Of a stretch of DNA of 64,000 nt, positions 59,608-64,000 are shown one piece after another. This stretch comes from Rhizophagus irregularis (lineage: Eukaryota > Glomeromycota > Glomeromycetes > Glomerales > Glomeraceae). The translations under genes were made by a program, and so were the position numbers. Position 1 is the first letter of the stretch. Every line of letters begins with the position of its first letter. Location: NCBI RefSeq assembly GCF_026210795.1, contig NC_089454.1, positions 1,240,001 through 1,304,000 of the forward strand. The letters run 5' to 3'. The notes below the pieces were generated by a model. It was not told the origin of the DNA. It did no database searches and saw nothing but the letters and a program-made list of their open reading frames with translations.

Positions 59608-62600
59608 ATGTCAAAACAATGGAAACCTTCAGTAACATTGATTGCTACTGGTATAATTATTCCTGACTTACACTTTGGGCCTTTTTTAAGAAACTGGTGG
59701 CATGTTAGATCGTTACAGGAGAACGGAATGAAAGTAGAACAATACTATCCTTTTCAAATTGGTATGAAAACACAGGTTGAGCTGAAAAACAGACCTTTTA
59801 TTATTCGAATAGTTCAAGGAAATAAACATAACAATTTGTTACTGGGATTTTTTTGTGAATCTTTATCTGAATCTAATGAAGAAGTTGAAAATGACCCTAC
59901 TAGTGCTATTTCAAACCTCTATAAAAGAATATTTCAAACTGAAACGCGCTTTTCTGGAACATTGTTAATGGGTATGGATGACAATGACATTCTAAGTGAA
60001 ATTGTATCGGACTTGTCCTTTATACCTTTTTTAATAAATATGCAAAAAATCAATATAACAATACATTCAATTGGCGCGTCAACAAACAAAGGAGTTGGAA
60101 GTGGATTCGCATCATCCTTTATCTACACCAGGTCTAAAGAACGTGCATTATTTTTCCAAACTGTCAATGAGAATGAAAGTTCCATTTATATTTACAAAGA
60201 AAACCAACTATCTGAAGAATTTCATGGATCAGATCCTAATAGTGTGTGGAAAAAAATGGGCATGTTAAAAGAATGGTTAGGCGAGACTTTATTTGGTTTA
60301 GATAATTCTAACGTAAAAAAAAAACTAGAACAATTGAAAAAATTTGTATGTTTTTATAATGAATGGCACGATTATTCAAAAATGGAGCAAATATTCAGAT
60401 ATCATTTACAAAAAAGAACATGTAGTCAAGTTGATTGGTATTTATTATTTCGGGAATGGAAAGAAAATAATTGTCCAATAATTGAATTACATAGTCAATT
60501 AGCTTCGTTATATCCAAATGGTTATATTTTCTCAGAAAGAGAAATGAGAGCATGGCGGGCGATATTACGTGCTACAGGATGTATCAATATAACACCATTT
60601 GATAAAGAAGAATCGGAGGTAAGCTTTAAACAAATTTATTACTTTCAATAGCAAAAATCTCACATTAATATTTCACGAATCTGGTAGTGATGGTAATAAC
60701 TAATGATGGTGGTATATCGTGATATAAATTCTGTGATGAACAGCACATATTAAATTTTGTTCTATTATAAATAAAAAATAATGTTCAACTAATAAATTTT
60801 CTTACCAATTATTATAGTATGAATTTTGGACGCAATCATCTGATCCTGAATCAGATAAAGCAATGATAAATATGCTTTATCAAAATGGTTTTTTACAAAC
60901 AATACCAAGTAATATGTTCAATGCTACAGAAGTATTCTGGGAAAGTTTTGAGCATAGTTTGAGTTTAAATAAACGTGGCGCTAATGGAAAACAAAGAATA
61001 CTTTCAATAATTGCAGATAAGTTTCTTTATAAGGAATTACAAACCAGACTTCATGTAATTATTTTATAATTACCTTTGAATAAATTTTTCGCTAGTTAAT
61101 TCATTATCTTTTGTAGGTTTCTTCACATACAATTCACAATGCAAAAATACATGGACGTATATTTGGCCATGGATGTCCAGTCGCACCTAAGCCACTAATG
61201 CGAAAAAAAATTATGCCTCAAGAGCATGAAGATCAATTTGAATGGTTCATGAGCAGTAAAGAAAATGTGAATTTAAGTTCTTACAAGGTCGATGCCAAAA
61301 CAGGGTTGCCATTAAAATACCTTAGTGATCAGAAAGAAGCTCTTTAGGAAAAATTTCACAAATTGTACCCTAAAGGAATGAAGAGATCAGCATTTTTGGA
61401 AAGATTGAGAAATGGACCATTTGTATATCAAGAGGATTTGGGCGGACTTTGTAGTACTTGTAGTACATATGGATATGATGTATTTAAGGATTTGGCGAAT
61501 CTAATTTTACAAAATATTGAAAATCAAGAACTACAGGTATTATTCCGTCCAATTTTTGTTTCTATAATTATAAATATTCAAAACTAATAACAAAATTGTA
61601 AATTAGACGCGTTTACTTAAAAGTATTGAAAATTCTAAATGATTTCTCAAACGTGATTATCCAAAACATTTACATGTGACATGTGATGGAAAAGTATCGC
61701 ATGACCCTTGTATTAATCATTGCCTACCATTTGCATTTGGTAATTGTAATGAGGATCATATATCAGAGTGTGTTGAATGTAACGAAATCTTCAATTTATT
61801 TGAGGAATTGCGATTATTACTTGGAGATGAACAACAAGAAACATTGAGAGAATTTCAGGAAATGCTAGAATACTACCTTGCACACCTAACAAGAAAAGGG
61901 TATTTGAACAGTCAATTCAATGCAAATCTTTTGCAACTTAATAACGATGGTATTCTTATTGTGGTGGACTATAAGATGCGAATACTACCAAAACGAATTC
62001 GAGAAACAAAACAAGACTTTTATGCAAAACGTGGATGGGCACTGCATACTGTTTTGGTATATTCTAAAAATCAAGAAAGCAACGAATTAGAAATTCAAGC
62101 ATTTGACCATTGGTCAAATGATAATAGACAGGACGCATGGTTTACTGCTTCATCCTTTGATGCAGTATTTACCTTACTCGATCCAAAGCCAAAATGGGTT
62201 ATCGTAATGAGTGATAATGGCCCACACTACCATTGTTCAGAAACAATGGCATTGGTTCAAAATGGGCAGAATGGTATAATATTGAATGTAAAAAGTGGTG
62301 TTTTTTAGAGGCAGGCGAAGCTAAAACCTCAATTGATAGTCACCATGCACAAGTAATAATCATATTTACTTTGCTTTTTTTGACAAATATATTCATTTGA
62401 GCAATTCTCATCTCTTTTAATTCAATCAATCTAAGATCTCACATGCTATTAAGAGATATGTTCGATTAGGGTTTGATTTAACTACTGGTGAAGATATTGA
62501 AAAGGCATTAGATGGTTTAAGTGGTACAGCAATAGCTTACTTGAAACCTAATCGTGATCAAAGGAGTCAAAGTAATGTTAAAACCATACCAGGAATTTCT

Positions 62601-63461
62601 AATTGGTTTGAATGGTCTTGGCCAACGGAGGGTCCCTTAGCTGGATATATTTGTGCACGCGACCTTCCCAATTTTGGAGAAATGATGACTTTTTCTGTGA
62701 GTAAATTTACTAAAACAGAACTTGTACAGCCTGAACCAATGGTGGGTGAACATTCCAAGGCTTCTTTAAAATGGACAATGCCAATATATCGAGCTTCAGG
62801 CAAGCTTATTTTTTCAATGGCATTAATGGCGTTTCAATTTAATAGATCACACTTATTGTATGATTCATTTGAACAATTTTCATTTGGTAGTGACAAATAC
62901 TAATCATTGGGATTTAAGAAGATGGACAGTTGATAAATTAAAAGATGAATTGAACAGAAGAAATATTCATTTTGATATTGGTATGAACAAGGTGAATTAG
63001 CGAATTTGTTGAAGCAAGAAATAGGAGAAGAATCACAAATTGGTGAAAAATCAAGAGAAGATTTCTCAAAAACAGATATAGATGAGTGAGTAAAAATTGG
63101 TTTTATTATGTAAAATAATTGATCAAATGTTCAAAAACTTTCAAAATATAATAGGAATCAAATATTTCACCTACAACTTGGATGGGCACTTAAATGCAAT
63201 CAGAAATATGGTAAAAAAGGCAGTGGAAAAAGACTAGTAAAAGAAGTAGTAACGGCGTTAACTCACTTTTTTATGGTTGGACAACGTGATCCTAGTGACC
63301 GATACACTGCAAAGGATATGCTGGATGGGTTGAAAAAAATGGCAGAGAATGGCGAAATTACAACTGAAGTAATACCTTCTCTAAAAACGATAGAAAATTG
63401 GATTACTAGATATTCAAGTTTATCGAAAAAAGAACATGCAGAACGGTTTTTAGAAGAATAA
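59608..63461 (+). mobile_element. Broken transposase-like gene with DDE-like core and SAP-like segment
   Basis: Likely exons are 59608-60618, 60818-61054, 61117-61536, 61607-62331, 62436-62903 and further pieces to 63461. The first 400 residues are unrecognised. The middle has a Cys cluster (CNEDHISECVECNE) and a core with DYKMRILPKRIRETKQDFY, WVIVMSDNGPHYHCSETM and LEAGEAKTSIDSHHAQ, which look like acidic catalytic positions of a cut-and-paste transposase. Near 62910-63010 the segment WDLRRWTVDKLKDELNRRNI resembles a SAP DNA-binding motif. The final exon (63155-63461) encodes a helical tail. The gene is broken: in-frame stops at 61345 and 61640, frame changes near 62265 and in the SAP part. 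No known superfamily is assigned; termini were not found. Confidence 0.6.
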
Positions 63462-64000
63462 ATGCATTGATAAATAAATTGCGAATAAAAGATTGTAATA
63501 AATTTTACGTTTTAAAATTGGTTATCCCAGACAACCAATAGTTTTGCTACAATGAAAAATACCTTTTTTGATAATATGAAATTTGTGTTTGACTTTCAGC
63601 AATTTCAATAAAAATTCGCCAAAAATAAACAAAATATGACTTTTTTATCTTTTTTTTTATTATTAGAACAAGTTTATTAAAATATAACCCCAAAATTTGA
63701 ACAAATATTAGAATTGTAAAGATCGAAATTATGAAAGAGCCTATATAATAAACTTTTTGAAATTAAAAAACAAAATTATCGAAAAGTCATTTTGATTGAA
63801 ACATGTGGTTATAATGACGTATTTACAAAAAGGAAGTGGCTGAAAATTGCATATAAATTTGTGTTACTTATTGGCTAATTTCCGTAATTTTCCAGAATTA
63901 ATTAGTGATCGGCAAAATTTTTGCCCCACGTTACACTGAGAATTTAATGTTACTGATCGGTGAATCACAAATTAATAGTGTTTGTTTGTTCGTGACTGAT
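63462..64000. other. Right edge, non-coding
   Basis: A+T-rich flank of the SAP/DDE-like element. Holds GATCGGCAAAA at 63907-63917, a motif also found beside the piggyBac copy, and GATCGGTGAATCAC near 63956. No gene. Confidence 0.4.

Overview
The window looks like nuclear DNA of an arbuscular mycorrhizal fungus (Glomeromycotina, most like Rhizophagus). The grounds are very high A+T, many short GT-AG introns, two BTB-TLDc genes, an F-box gene of the type these fungi have in large families, and many decayed DNA transposons. This is inferred from gene content; no database was searched. Exon chains were built by hand from splice sites and reading phase. Most close without a break, which supports them.

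Left third (1-24 kb), repeat-rich. A CACTA-type Tnp2 transposase gene runs off the left edge (1-3138, minus), with tandem repeats behind its start and two more 5' fragments of the same family at 10.8-12.5 kb. Between and beside these lie unrecognised multi-exon genes: a proline-rich AT-hook-tailed protein (4046-4992), two small basic coiled-coil proteins (5381-5894, 6569-7182), a 516-residue orphan (8228-10497) with a MITE in its first intron, its broken tail-to-tail paralogue (16807-15281), and an HSP20-like gene whose first intron is a minisatellite (13059-14869). A truncated piggyBac transposase (18563-17310) and a 185-bp tandem repeat (about 19.1-19.65 kb) follow, then a coiled-coil protein gene (23579-21742).

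Middle and right (24-58 kb), mostly intact host genes: BTB-TLDc (26454-24769), F-box (27875-29410), epoxide hydrolase (32535-30877), MINPP-like histidine phosphatase 1 (34914-33280), CNNM/Mam3-type membrane protein (37461-35412), a second BTB-TLDc (39912-41629), MINPP-like 2 (44303-42634), Clr2-type silencing protein (47036-48937), folylpolyglutamate synthase (51318-49013), NIPA-type Mg2+ transporter (53790-51770), DASH subunit Hsk3 (54944-54628) and mitochondrial dihydrolipoamide succinyltransferase (57848-55581). They share no pathway; this is an ordinary eukaryotic gene neighbourhood.

Right edge (58.6-64 kb): a large broken transposase-like gene with a DDE-like core and a SAP-like C-terminal segment (59608-63461, plus), and a divergent broken partner-like fragment (about 59450-58790, minus). 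No tRNA, rRNA, CRISPR array or virus-like element was found. The least explained items are the SAP/DDE-like element, the orphan gene pair, the minisatellite intron, and an iteron-bearing inverted-repeat element at 44.6-45.5 kb.
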